A stretch of 64,000 bases of DNA from Rhizobium sp. ICMP 5592 (GCF_009498525.1 NZ_QSNT01000008.1:110047-174046); one strand, 5' to 3'; shown: positions 26,556 to 35,645, numbered from the stretch's first letter. Notes: generated by a model not told the origin, from the sequence alone. Made by a program: numbers and translations.

Positions 26556-28008
26556 AGACGGCCCAGTATGGCACGTAGCGGGCATTTCTCTTTCCCTGAT
26601 CGGGGTCGGCCGGCGCGATCCGACCGAGCTTGATGGATTCCGCAATAATGGCGGAGACGGCCTGATATTCCTCAGGCGCGAGCGAAAAGCGCTCCCGCAG
26701 GGTGGCGTTGCTCATATAGTCATGCGTCAACCAGCGAAGCACGCAATGGAAAAAGCAGGCTCGCATCTTTTCGGCCTTTGACATCTGGCCAAACGCTCGC
26801 GGTGCGAACAGAACCACCCGCATCGAGTTTTCCGAGGAGATAAAGTCCGGCGCCGGCAGGTGATCAGCCTCGATTTCGATCAAGGTCTTGTCCAGGCCGC
26901 CGCCGCGCTCTTCGCAAAGACCGAACGCGCGCATGGTCGATGCGAGCTTCTCGTTACGCGACCGTCTTTCATCGAGGATCCGATCCGTACTGATCAGTGA
27001 GTTTCCCGGGTTCGTCACTTCAATCCGGTTCTCATAGATTTCGACCACCGGCCCGACGCCGCCCACGATGAAATCCTGGTGGATCAAGGCATTCGCAATC
27101 ACTTCCCGGATCGCGGTTTCGGGGAAATGTGGCACCATCCGCCGAACGCCGCCGATGTATCGTTCTTCCTTTGGCAGCCGATCCATCAGGAATTTCATCA
27201 TGCCGGTGAAGCCGACGGCATATCCCTTCTTTCCCTCCTGCTCGAAGTCCGACTTTGACTTGTCTCGTCCGACATATTTGACGATGCGGACAGCTTTGCC
27301 GGCGATCGACGGAAACATCGTGACATCGCGTGCAAGCAGTATCGCGCCGAGATTAGTGATGTCATAGCGTCCTTCGAGATTGTCGAGCAGGAAGCCATAC
27401 TCGATCATCTTTCGAATGATCTCGTCGGAGTTTTTCGGGCGGGGATCACCGGTCAGTTCGAAGAGAGGTTCCGGATCGAGTTTGGCAATCACATCGTTGG
27501 CGGTGGCGTTCGATACAGCAACCGCACTTTCGAATCGCCTGCGCCCTGTCGCGATCCACAGGGACCTTTCGTGTTCGGGGAAGTCGGCAAGCTTCTTCTT
27601 GTTTTCGCCAATACGGATGAATTCCGAGCCGCTGAACTTTACCGGTCGCTCATAGGATGGCTCGACAGCGATGATGGAATAGGCCAATCCGCCACATTCG
27701 AAATCGAGCACATCCAGCATGATCCGCGGCTCGATCATACGACTTAGCCAGTTGGTGAAATCTTCATTGCCGTTCTTGAGCTGCTGCAGGCGCACATCGG
27801 TGCCCACGCGATCCCTTGTTCCGTCCCTAACGCCGAAGACCATGAAGGCCCTGTCGCGACCCGCCAGCATTGCCGCATTTGCAAGCGCGGAGATATATTC
27901 GCCGATCTCGCGCGGATCCTTGTTGTTGACCTTGAATTCGAGCCATGTGCTTTCATTCGGCTCCTGCAACAAGCGGTCAAGCAGGGCACAAGGATTGTGG
28001 ATCGGCAT
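26554..28008 (-). CDS. AlbA_2 (Schlafen-like) domain ATP-binding protein
   Basis: A 484-residue protein. The N-terminal 130 residues form an AlbA_2/Schlafen-type nucleic-acid domain: ESTWLEFKVN (about 19-28) and EIGEYISALANAAML (about 34-48) are the family landmarks. The middle holds a GHKL-like ATPase region (FPETAIREVIANALIHQDF near 300-318, then ERGGGLDKT near 375-383), as in the COG2865 transcriptional-regulator/helicase-like group. AAAAGGAG precedes the ATG. Members have been linked to transcription control and phage defence. It is the only gene on the minus strand between 19 and 33 kb, with its own promoter in an AT-richer spacer, so it looks like a later insertion into the backbone. 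Confidence 0.8.
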   Translation of the reverse strand: MPIHNPCALLDRLLQEPNESTWLEFKVNNKDPREIGEYISALANAAMLAGRDRAFMVFGVRDGTRDRVGTDVRLQQLKNGNEDFTNWLSRMIEPRIMLDVLDFECGGLAYSIIAVEPSYERPVKFSGSEFIRIGENKKKLADFPEHERSLWIATGRRRFESAVAVSNATANDVIAKLDPEPLFELTGDPRPKNSDEIIRKMIEYGFLLDNLEGRYDITNLGAILLARDVTMFPSIAGKAVRIVKYVGRDKSKSDFEQEGKKGYAVGFTGMMKFLMDRLPKEERYIGGVRRMVPHFPETAIREVIANALIHQDFIVGGVGPVVEIYENRIEVTNPGNSLISTDRILDERRSRNEKLASTMRAFGLCEERGGGLDKTLIEIEADHLPAPDFISSENSMRVVLFAPRAFGQMSKAEKMRACFFHCVLRWLTHDYMSNATLRERFSLAPEEYQAVSAIIAESIKLGRIAPADPDQGKRNARYVPYWAV

Positions 28009-28554
28009 TCAAGATCTCCTTTTATCCCCCTTATATCAGATTCGTCGTGCTTTGCAGCTTCTATGGTCGTGATGGATCCGATTTATGAAGCAAAAACAGT
28101 GGTATCAGAGAGCGGTTGCTCGTCCGTGTTTTATCACGGTTTTATCCGGCGGGAGGTTGCGGGTCGTCGAATTCGACCGTTCATAGGAGCCGGATTTTAT
28201 ATCCCCTTTTTGTCGGAAAGATAAATAGTTGAGGGGCGAAACTAGAAGAAAAACAAGTAGAAACAATGGATTAAAAAATGGAATGAACAGGGGTTTATAT
28301 CAAGGCTTTTTAAAAAAATTGCGAAAAACTAGTCGCAGGACGGCCCATCGGCTGACGGTTTCCTCAATCGCGCCGGTCGCAGTACCAGGCCGCGCCCTTC
28401 GCAAGGCTTAAGGGCCTTGCTTGTCCGCGTGCCAGGCATGCTCCGCCGCAATTGCAGCCGCCGGGTCAGTCCCGCGGGTATCGGGAGAGGTCTTCGAGAA
28501 GAAGACGAGAAGGGATGGACAGCCTGTCCGCCCGAAACCCGAGAGGTCACAGCC
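28009..28554. other. divergent intergenic region with an AT-rich stretch
   Basis: About 545 bp between the AlbA_2 gene and the ParB-like gene. The part from about 28190 to 28335 is much richer in A and T than anything around it and contains several TTTTATC repeats; it probably holds promoters and may mark a recombination junction. The last 200 bp are GC-rich and lead into a GAGAGG ribosome site. Confidence 0.5.
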
Positions 28555-30270
28555 ATGCAGTTGATTACAGCCGATCCGCGCAGCCTGAAGGAAAATCCCG
28601 ACAAGCTCCGCCAGTCTAAATCTTCACCTCAGTCCGACGCGCTGTTGTGCGCATCGATCAGGGCCATCGGCGTTGTGCAACCGCCCGTGGTCAAACTCGA
28701 TCCAGAGGGCGGCAACAGCTACATCATCGTCTTCGGTCATCGCCGCGCGGCGCAGGCCATCGCAGCAGACCTCGCGGAAATCCCGCTCCTGCTCGCCGAT
28801 CCCTCTGACGATCTTGGCGCCATGCAGTCCTTTGCCGAGAATATCGCCCGTGAGCCGCTGAACCCCGTCGATCAATGGCGCGCCATCGAGCGTCTGGTGG
28901 CTCTCGGATGGACGGAGGAATCGATCGCCATGGCGCTGGCGCTCCCGAGCCGACAGATCCGCAAGCTGCGCCTGCTCGCCAACATCCTGCCCGCCATGCT
29001 CGACCAGATGGCGCGTGCCGATATGCCGAACGAGCAGCAGCTGCGTACGATTGCGGCCGCTGGCCAGGACGAGCAGGCCGAGGTTTGGAAGAAGTACAAG
29101 CCGAAGAAGCAGGATCCACGGGTGTCGTGGTGGGAGGTTGCCCGCGCACTGACCACGACCCGAATGCTCGCCAAACATGCAAGCTTCGGCGACGAACTGG
29201 CGCAGGCCTACGGCATCACCTGGGTCGAGGACCTGTTTGCGCCCGCCGACGAGGACAGCCGCTACACCACGGATGTTGAGGCGTTTCTCGGGGCGCAACA
29301 GGAATGGCTGGCCAACAACTTGCCAAAGCGCGGCTCGATCATCGAGGCCAACGAATACGGTCAGGCCAAGCTGCCGGTAAAGGCAAGTCAGGTCTACGGC
29401 AAGCCCGGCAAGGGCGACCTGACCGGCTGGTACATCAACGCGCGCGACGGCTCGGTTCAGTCCGTTGCCTATCGCATGCCTGACGTGAAGAAGCCCAAGC
29501 TAGTCAAGGATGCCGACGGTGTCGAGACCGTCGTCGAGGAGGCCGAGGCAGCGAAGGCGCGTCCCGATGTTACTCAGAAGGGTCTCGACATGATCGGCGA
29601 CCTGCGCACCGATGCTCTGCACGAGGCCCTTGCACGTGCGCCGATCGAGGACGACACGCTGATGGCTCTGCTCATTCTGGCCTTCACCGGCATGAATGTG
29701 ACGGTTGCCAGTGGCGCATCGGACAATCCCTATGGTCACGCCAAATGCGGTCCGCACGCCGCCCGCCTGATCGGCGAGGACGGCAAGCTGTCTTTCGATC
29801 GCGAGACGCTGATACAGGCTGCGCGCTTGGTTCTGATCGAAGTCCTGTCTCTTCGGCGCAATCGCTCAGATAGCGGTTTTATCGCCCGCATCGCCGGCGA
29901 CGCCATCGGCGCGGATCAATTCCTGCCCAACATGGCAACCGAGGACTTCCTCTCATGCCTGTCGCGCAATGCGCTGGAGGCTGCAGCCGAAACAGCAGGC
30001 GTGCCCGGCCGGATCAAGGTGAAGGATACCCGTGCGGCTCTGGTCGAGCATTTTGCCGAGGGAAAACTGGTGCATCCGGCAGCGTTCCTGGCGCCCTCCG
30101 CCGAGGACGTGCGGTCGTGGGTTGGACGTTACACCGGCGGCGACAGCGAGTTGGAGGATGCCGATCAGCCGGGCCGACGGGAGGAGGAGGAGCATTCCGG
30201 TGGTGACCTTGTCGACCATTCCGCCGCTGATGAGGAACCCGACGAGGGTTTCCGCGAGGCCGCTGAATAA
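28555..30270 (+). CDS. ParB/RepB-like nuclease-domain protein
   Basis: A 571-residue protein with an N-terminal ParB domain: the Box II-like FGHRRAAQA segment (about residues 60-68), NIAREPLNPVDQWRAIERL (about 99-117) and a following helix-turn-helix region (SIAMALALPSRQIRKL). The remaining 400 residues are not like the chromosomal or RepB ParB proteins and end in an acidic tail. It has no ParA partner nearby, so it is not a standard partition gene; members of this longer plasmid family are of unknown role. The ATG at 28555 follows GAGAGG. Confidence 0.8.
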   Translation: MQLITADPRSLKENPDKLRQSKSSPQSDALLCASIRAIGVVQPPVVKLDPEGGNSYIIVFGHRRAAQAIAADLAEIPLLLADPSDDLGAMQSFAENIAREPLNPVDQWRAIERLVALGWTEESIAMALALPSRQIRKLRLLANILPAMLDQMARADMPNEQQLRTIAAAGQDEQAEVWKKYKPKKQDPRVSWWEVARALTTTRMLAKHASFGDELAQAYGITWVEDLFAPADEDSRYTTDVEAFLGAQQEWLANNLPKRGSIIEANEYGQAKLPVKASQVYGKPGKGDLTGWYINARDGSVQSVAYRMPDVKKPKLVKDADGVETVVEEAEAAKARPDVTQKGLDMIGDLRTDALHEALARAPIEDDTLMALLILAFTGMNVTVASGASDNPYGHAKCGPHAARLIGEDGKLSFDRETLIQAARLVLIEVLSLRRNRSDSGFIARIAGDAIGADQFLPNMATEDFLSCLSRNALEAAAETAGVPGRIKVKDTRAALVEHFAEGKLVHPAAFLAPSAEDVRSWVGRYTGGDSELEDADQPGRREEEEHSGGDLVDHSAADEEPDEGFREAAE

Positions 30271-30352
30271 CGCCAAACAAGAGGGAACCGAACCGACGCC
30301 GCTGGCTCATGTCGGCGGCGTCTTTGTTTCGAGCAATCAGAAGGAGTTTGTC

Positions 30353-31003
30353 ATGGCAGAAATCCATGATGAGATGACTGCCAAAAAAGCGGCGCATGAG
30401 ACTGAACTTCGGGCGTTGTCCCGGCCGACGATAGGAGCTGGAGCGACAACCCCCTGGGGCGTGGCACAGATCTCGCGGCAGTATGCTGACGGGGTCATTC
30501 TGCATTCGACCGCCTGCCACGGCGGCTTCCATCTCGATGAGAATGCCAATGCTGTCGTTCATCCCCTCTGTCGCAGTGACACCGGATTTTACGAGGAAGA
30601 TTGTGAATGGACGAAGGTCGCCCATGCATTCCCGCACCTGTTTACCGCCTATGAGCAGCGGTTGGCCGATCGGACGCTGCGCGACTACTACCCTGATGCC
30701 TACGAGCGCGTCGTGGGCGTCACTCTTCTGGAGGGCCAGTCCCATGCCCGTGACCGCCGGGAATTTGAGAAGCGACATCGCAACGATTGGGTTGTCATCG
30801 CGGCACTCAATTCCAATCACAAGCCCGGTTTCGTCGAATGCATCACGACACCAGGCGGTAAGCGTGGTGGAACCGATGAACGACGGTTTCTGGTTCTATC
30901 GTCGGACTATGTTATCGGCCAACATGGCTTCGTCATCGATCCGCTCAAGCACGAGCCATATGATGGGCCATCCAGCTTCGTGACCTGGTCGGCACGGCGA
31001 TGA
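30353..31003 (+). CDS. DUF7007 domain protein
   Basis: A 216-residue protein with the pattern TPWGVAQISRQYADGVILHST (landmarks TPWG and HSTACHGGFHL, about residues 28-58), then FYEEDCEWTKVAHAFPHLF (about 73-91) and a C-terminal RRFLVLSSDYV segment (about 181-191). This is the pattern I associate with DUF7007, a family found on rhizobial plasmids. AAGGAG lies 7 bp before the ATG. It follows the ParB-like gene by 82 bp and may be in the same transcript. Function unknown. Confidence 0.7.
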   Translation: MAEIHDEMTAKKAAHETELRALSRPTIGAGATTPWGVAQISRQYADGVILHSTACHGGFHLDENANAVVHPLCRSDTGFYEEDCEWTKVAHAFPHLFTAYEQRLADRTLRDYYPDAYERVVGVTLLEGQSHARDRREFEKRHRNDWVVIAALNSNHKPGFVECITTPGGKRGGTDERRFLVLSSDYVIGQHGFVIDPLKHEPYDGPSSFVTWSARR

Positions 31004-31706
31004 CAGCCGAATCTGCTACCAACGCCGAGGGTCAGCGAAATCCGGTGATCAAGGTCATCGCGTTTTATCACGGGATCTGGGCACGCAGCAGGATTGCCGC
31101 TACCGGCGGGCAGAGCTGACCCGACGAATGAAGGCTCGGTGGAAATGCAAAGAACGGCGCGGCCACCGACCGATCATGCCGTGCGGATCAACAGAACCCG
31201 ATATTGGGTGGAGGCTTCACCCCGTCGAGCGTGCGGTGACGCTTTGATCGAGGCGCGGTCAGGTCGGACCATGTAACCGGCAGCAACCGCCCCCTCACTG
31301 GAGCGCGGCTGGGATTGGGAATTGTCAGCCTCCTCTGTGGGTGATGCGGCGATACCAGGATCGGATTCCGATCGGCGACTGCATCATGCTCCCGAAACCA
31401 GATTGCCCGCCCGGCACAGCACCTCGGTTTTGCTGCGGTCTGACATGGGCACGTCCCGGTCAAAGGCCGCTGGCGCGCCGCGTTGCGGCAGGATCATCGC
31501 CTCGTCGCAAGGCAGGCCCGCGTCTGTCGCAGCCCGCTGAAGCGGACAGCACCATCCGCAAACCTTCCTCTCTCCTCCTGGCAATGCCCTGACCTTGGGC
31601 CGGGCCGCTGACGCCCATGTCCTTTTGCCCGCACCCGAGGGGATGAGCCGGACGAACAACCGGCACCCCGGGCTTCGCTGAAACATCGCTTATAAAGGAT
31701 CCGATC
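31004..31706. other. 700 bp without a supported gene
   Basis: No open frame here has both a ribosome site and a recognisable product. On the minus strand near 31370-31430 one frame reads AGRAIWFREHD, which resembles the C-terminal CGRAIWFRRDD of the TraG protein encoded at 36.4 kb; it may be a tiny decayed copy. A GGATC-type ribosome site for the next gene lies at the right end. Confidence 0.4.
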
Positions 31707-32291
31707 ATGGCACCGCTCAACCGCCCCACCCAGAAGAACCGTCCTGCAAAATCCCAGCGCGCCACCACCCTCGAAATGGTCAGGCACGCCTGCCCCGACA
31801 GTCCCCAAGCGCTGCGCATCTCCGAAAGCTTCGGCCTTGCCATCGTCGACAGTGATGGGATCCGCGATCTCCATCGCGGCCAGTTGATCGAAAGCGCTGA
31901 TGCGCTCAAAGATGGTCTCGCCGAAAAGGCCATGCAGATCCACATGCAACGCATCGTCGGATCGTTCGTCGGCTCCGCCTACGGCGCCGGACAATTCTAC
32001 AGCCGCGCGGTCACGGAAGCCCGTGATCTCACCACGAAGCTCTCCAACGATTTTCGCGACGAGGACCTCGACGGCCCTGTGGGCTTCGACAGCCGGGCCC
32101 AGCGCAAACGCGAGTTCGCAGCCGACATGGGCCTTCAGGCCCACGTGCTCCGAATGGCAGCCGAAGGCGCCGTCTCCGCCTACGAGGACATCACCGGCGA
32201 AACCTGGAAGCCATACGAGCGCACGGTCGAACAGCCTGCCAACTCCGTCGACAGACAAGCCGCTACTGCCCAGATGGCAGCATTCGAATAG
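31707..32291 (+). CDS. hypothetical plasmid protein
   Basis: A 194-residue protein with a basic, proline-containing N-terminus and a mostly helical remainder. It has no signal peptide or membrane segment. The N-terminal part RATTLEMVRHACPDSPQALRISESFG (landmarks TLEMVR and ISESFG) is not a motif I recognise. A GGATC site precedes the ATG and a good terminator follows, so it appears to be a single transcription unit. Confidence 0.65.
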   Translation: MAPLNRPTQKNRPAKSQRATTLEMVRHACPDSPQALRISESFGLAIVDSDGIRDLHRGQLIESADALKDGLAEKAMQIHMQRIVGSFVGSAYGAGQFYSRAVTEARDLTTKLSNDFRDEDLDGPVGFDSRAQRKREFAADMGLQAHVLRMAAEGAVSAYEDITGETWKPYERTVEQPANSVDRQAATAQMAAFE

Positions 32292-32297
32292 GCGACC

Positions 32298-32320
32298 GCG
32301 GGGCATCGGCCCCGCTTTTT
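32298..32320 (+). terminator. rho-independent terminator
   Basis: GCGGGGC (32298-32304), loop ATCG, GCCCCGC (32309-32315), then five Ts, directly after the 194-residue gene. Confidence 0.9.
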
Positions 32321-32537
32321 CCTTCCCCGATTGATACAGTCGACGTTTCCGCTCCGAGCGGCAACGGATGAATCGTTCGGACTCGATCTTCAGTCTTCTG
32401 CCTCGGTGGTTTGTCGAGCTTGGTCTCGATGACCCGGTCTTGGGCGCTCGTATTGGGGTCATGCGAGCGCAGGATTTTGAGCTACTCTTGTCCTGCCCCC
32501 ATTTTCCTCCGCCCCACCACTGTGTTATCAGGGCGCC

Positions 32538-33178
32538 ATGAACCTGTCTCTCAATTCTCAGCCGGAAGCGGCTCTGCTCGCTGCTCTCAGTGGGCGCTGC
32601 ATTGTGCTCGTCGGCATGATGGGCCCGGGCAAGACGTCGGTCGGCCGCTCGCGGCGCGGCTCGGGCTCGATTTTGCCGACGTCGATGCCGAAATCGAAGC
32701 GGCGCACCGCATGACGATCCCGGAAATCTTTGCCCGGCACGACGAGCCCTATTTTCGCGACGGCGAGCGGCGGGTGCTCGCGCGGCTCCTGGCCGAAGGG
32801 CCGAAAGTGGTGGCAACCGGCGGCGGCGCCTTCATGAATGCCGAGACCCGCGCGCTGATCGCGGAGCAGGGGGTGTCGATCTGGCTGAAAGCCGATTTCG
32901 ACGTATTGATCCGCCGCGTGCGGCGGGGCGCCAACCGGCCGCTGCTGCAAACGCCCGAACCCGAAGGCGCCCTGCGCAAATTGATCGATGACCGTTACCC
33001 AACTTATGCACTGGCCGACGTGACGGTGGTGTCCGACGACGGCCCGCACGAAATGGTCGCGGCGGAAGCGATACAGGCTTTGATGTCCTATTTGAGCGTT
33101 CAACTCGGGCCGCAGGCCCGCCCGGCCGCCCCGGAAGAGGGTATTTTCCTGACCACGGTGCGGGTCGACATGCCCTGA
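32538..33178 (+). pseudogene. aroK: frameshifted shikimate kinase gene (aroK)
   Basis: Shikimate kinase phosphorylates shikimate in the aromatic amino-acid pathway and is normally chromosomal. The N-terminus from the ATG at 32538 reads to VGMMGPGKTSVGR, the Walker A, and then leaves the frame at about 32650. The rest (LAARLGLDFADVD, FRDGERRV, ATGGGAFMNAETR, NRPLLQT) continues in the +1-shifted frame, which points to a net loss of one base (or four). The Ala normally found in GAGKT is Pro here. The C-terminal end SVQLG and the following TTVRVD resemble the end of aroK and the beginning of aroB, which follow each other in Rhizobium chromosomes, so the piece may be a captured chromosomal fragment. 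Confidence 0.75.
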
Positions 33179-33546
33179 TGCACGCAGGCATGACTATCGC
33201 TCTGTGCCTTCGATGCCATGGGCTTGTTTCAACACCGATCACTGCCAGATAATGCCATTGCCATATCCCTTGATCAGCCAGCTGGCACGACCACTGCGGT
33301 CTCGATGGGGCATGTCTGACCGAAGACCACCGATCTGAAGCTCGGCTCGATCGGCATCCGCAACGGCCGGCTCGTTTTCTTCCCCTGTGCGCCAGCGCCC
33401 ATTCCTCGCGAGACAAGAAAGCCTCTCCTGTGGCCGTCCTCCACTTCGTTTCGGTCCGTTGGATGCAGGCCGATCGTCCCCGGTCTTGTCGACAGCCATC
33501 GAGGCCGCGGTGGGCGCGGCCCGAACAACCGAAAAGGAATACGACA
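33179..33546. other. intergenic region
   Basis: About 370 bp without a gene; it carries the promoter and the AAAAGGAA ribosome site of the DUF736 gene at its right end. Nothing else is recognised. Confidence 0.4.
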
Positions 33547-33855
33547 ATGGCAACTATCGGCTCTTTCACCGCTTCCGACAACGGCTTCACCGGCACCATC
33601 AAGACCCTCACCCTCAACGTCAAGACGACCATCCGCGCAGTCGAGCGCGCTACCGAAAAGGGCCCGGATTTCCGCATCCTCGCGAACAATGTCGAGATCG
33701 GTGCCGCCTGGAAGAAGACCTCGAACGAAGGCCGCGATTACCTCTCGGTCAAGCTCGACGACCCGAGCTTCCCGGCCCCGATCTACGCAACCCTGATCGA
33801 GGTCGAAGGCGAGGAAGGCCTCCCGCTCATCTGGTCCCGGCCGAACCGGGACTGA
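33547..33855 (+). CDS. DUF736 family protein
   Basis: A 102-residue protein with the DUF736 pattern: MATIGSFTASDNGFTG at the N-terminus, PDFRILANNVEIGAAW in the middle (about residues 39-54) and the SVKLDDPSFPAPIYATL stretch (about 63-79). The family is widespread on alphaproteobacterial plasmids and conjugative elements; its function is unknown. AAAAGGAA lies 7 bp before the ATG. A strong hairpin separates it from the convergent HU gene. Confidence 0.9.
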   Translation: MATIGSFTASDNGFTGTIKTLTLNVKTTIRAVERATEKGPDFRILANNVEIGAAWKKTSNEGRDYLSVKLDDPSFPAPIYATLIEVEGEEGLPLIWSRPNRD

Positions 33856-33865
33856 CAGCAAAGAA

Positions 33866-33887
33866 AGCCCCGCCGAAAGGCGGGGCT
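33866..33887. terminator. bidirectional terminator
   Basis: Perfect 9-bp stem AGCCCCGCC (33866-33874) / GGCGGGGCT (33879-33887) with a GAAA tetraloop, between convergent DUF736 and HU genes; pyrimidine-rich tracts flank both sides. Confidence 0.85.
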
Positions 33888-33901
33888 CTCCCTTTTGGGG
33901 A

Positions 33902-34180
33902 TCACTTGTTCAGTGCATCCTTGAGCGCCTTGGCAGGCGCAAAGGTCAGCTTCTTCGAAGCCGCGATCTTCACGGTCGCGCCCGTCGATGGGTTGCGGCC
34001 TTCTCGCTCAGGCGATGCCTTCACCTTGAACTTTCCGAATCCCGGGATAGATGTTTCAGCGTCGGATCCGGCGGCTTCTGCGATCGCCTTGAACACGGCT
34101 TCGACAATGCCCTTGGCCTGGACCTTCGTCAGGCTGTTGTCGGCCGCGATCTTGTCGGCAATTTCATTGGTGGTGGTCAT
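33902..34180 (-). CDS. HU-family DNA-binding protein
   Basis: A 92-residue histone-like protein. It has the helical dimer region (NEIADKIA), the FGKFKVKASPEREGRNPSTG stretch (landmarks GFGKF and GRNP), which forms the DNA-gripping arms, and the C-terminal KKLTFAPAKALKDALN. The ATG at 34180 is chosen because GAGGGA precedes it and the product then matches the family length. HU proteins bend DNA and help replication, recombination and relaxosome assembly; a plasmid copy may serve transfer or regulation. Confidence 0.9.
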   Translation of the reverse strand: MTTTNEIADKIAADNSLTKVQAKGIVEAVFKAIAEAAGSDAETSIPGFGKFKVKASPEREGRNPSTGATVKIAASKKLTFAPAKALKDALNK

Positions 34181-34218
34181 GGAATTCCCTCGCTTCATTT
34201 AGGAAGACGGAATCCCTG

Positions 34219-34530
34219 TCAGCTTGCGATGAGTTTGTCATTGATGCGCTGCGATGACGAATGCCGGATAGTCGGGATTTCCACAGGTGGTTTCGGTCTA
34301 TAGCCCCTTTTTCGCCTTTCGCGGAGGAGTTCGAGGAACAGACCGATAGCCTGCTTCTCTTCATTGAAGATGTGCACCTTCTGCTGGCCGTGTGTCCCAA
34401 TCCTTCCCCAGCGACGCACCAGCGACACTTCCCCGAACAGTGTCGGCTGGACAGCGAGCGCATAGAACCGTGCCATATTTCTCTCAGGCTCGATACGCTC
34501 GACATAGAGGTGGTAGGGCTGCGTGATCAT
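34219..34530 (-). CDS. WGR domain protein
   Basis: A 103-residue stand-alone WGR domain. The signature RRWGRIGTHGQQKVH (about residues 39-53) follows the usual LYVERIEPERNMARFYAL strand region. WGR domains occur in PARP-type and DNA-ligase proteins and are thought to bind nucleic acid ends; small stand-alone versions are common on rhizobial plasmids. The ATG at 34530 begins just before the domain; no strong ribosome site is visible. Confidence 0.85.
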   Translation of the reverse strand: MITQPYHLYVERIEPERNMARFYALAVQPTLFGEVSLVRRWGRIGTHGQQKVHIFNEEKQAIGLFLELLRERRKRGYRPKPPVEIPTIRHSSSQRINDKLIAS

Positions 34531-34785
34531 GACTGCAGAATCGCGCGTTCGGATTCCGCCGTCCAATGAGACTTTTGAATCGGATGGGCATCATCGATTC
34601 ACAACAGTGATCCGTCCGTGTTCGGATCATTCGCGCCAACTCCGGCGCGATCCTTGCCACTTCCGGGCCAGCCCTTCGGCGATGAGGATACCACCGACCG
34701 AACGCCAAACGCGGTAGACGATACGGAGCTTCCGACCGAAGCGATCTTCATCTCTGGCAGCCACTTTAAACGATAGAGGACCCGA

Positions 34786-35040
34786 ATGGAGGACGTCGAG
34801 CAGATGTTGTTTCGCCGCAAGGCTGACACCCCGGACGTGAAGTGGCAGACGGCCACGGCGGCGATGGCCGACGAAACTCTCAATCTCATTCCTCCTCAGC
34901 TCCTGGTGTCGGAGCGGCCTTATGGCTTTTGGCACCTTCTGTGGCTTGCCTATGAAAATGGCGGAGAGAGCACATGGAGCCGGCTTGTCGCCGGGCACGG
35001 ACGCGGCCCCCGACCGGGGCCGCGGGCTATCTCTCTCTGA
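34786..35040 (+). CDS. possible small protein
   Basis: An 84-codon frame with GAGGA before its ATG. It has no recognisable domain, and its last third is arginine/glycine/proline-rich, which is what a non-coding GC-rich stretch often gives. It could be real at the N-terminus with a decayed end. Low confidence. Confidence 0.3.
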   Translation: MEDVEQMLFRRKADTPDVKWQTATAAMADETLNLIPPQLLVSERPYGFWHLLWLAYENGGESTWSRLVAGHGRGPRPGPRAISL

Positions 35041-35230
35041 CGTCGAATTTTGCACCCGCCACTCCGGCGTCAAGGACGAGCGGTGCCCCCAATTTTCAGC
35101 CGCCGCCCCGCAGGGCGCCGCCAGAAAATCGGCACCCCCACTCGCCGCCCTGCGGCCGCGTTCCGCGGTCCCTGACCCCTCGCGCCTACGGTGCAGACCC
35201 CTTCCGTCAGAAAGACGAAAGGAGACTTCC

Positions 35231-35575
35231 ATGACAAATCGGAAAATCATCACTATCGATGGCGGCAGCGCCGAATATTGGAGGCAGCGCAAGGAGGGCT
35301 TTCGCCTCATCTACGCGGCGGAACGTGCCGCAAAGCGGCTGGAAACCGCGCCGATGTACCTTCACGGCGGCTACGACGAAGATGGCGACGTCATCGCCAT
35401 CGAGAACCTCGGACCCTACGACGACATGGACGATGCGATCCGGGCGATCAAGGGCAACGAGACAGCGGTGAGCATCCTCGTCGCGCAACGTCGCACGCAG
35501 ATCGGCAACTATCCGATCAACGCGGTCATCGACGCACTGCTGCCGGAGCACGGAGGTTTCGAGGACCCTGACTGA
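35231..35575 (+). CDS. hypothetical plasmid protein
   Basis: A 114-residue soluble, slightly acidic protein. AAAGGAG precedes the ATG by 7 bp and a terminator follows the stop, which supports a real single-gene unit. The middle part ENLGPYDDMDDAIRAIKGNE is conspicuous but belongs to no family I can name. A long GC-rich leader (35041-35230) with a possible hairpin (arms GGTGCC and GGCACC near 35082 and 35141) precedes it. Confidence 0.65.
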   Translation: MTNRKIITIDGGSAEYWRQRKEGFRLIYAAERAAKRLETAPMYLHGGYDEDGDVIAIENLGPYDDMDDAIRAIKGNETAVSILVAQRRTQIGNYPINAVIDALLPEHGGFEDPD

Positions 35576-35616
35576 AATCCGGTCCGGGAACCCGACACCG
35601 ATTGAGGTCAAGACGG

Positions 35617-35645
35617 GAGGCGGTCACGGCCGCCTCTCGTTTTTG
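35617..35645 (+). terminator. rho-independent terminator
   Basis: GAGGCGG (35617-35623) / CCGCCTC (35630-35636) with a short loop, then TCG and five Ts, after the 114-residue gene. Confidence 0.85.

Noticed and set aside
26393..26578. 61-codon plus-strand frame after the methylase-helicase gene
   Set aside because: It runs through a terminator hairpin and into the opposing gene and has no ribosome site.
28555..30270. Plasmid replication/partition locus (repABC)
   Set aside because: Only a ParB-like gene is present; no repA, repC, incompatibility RNA or partition site was found.
31494..32816. 440-codon minus-strand open frame across the 194-residue gene
   Set aside because: It spans a terminator and the start of the aroK copy and is Arg/Ala-rich; a shadow frame.
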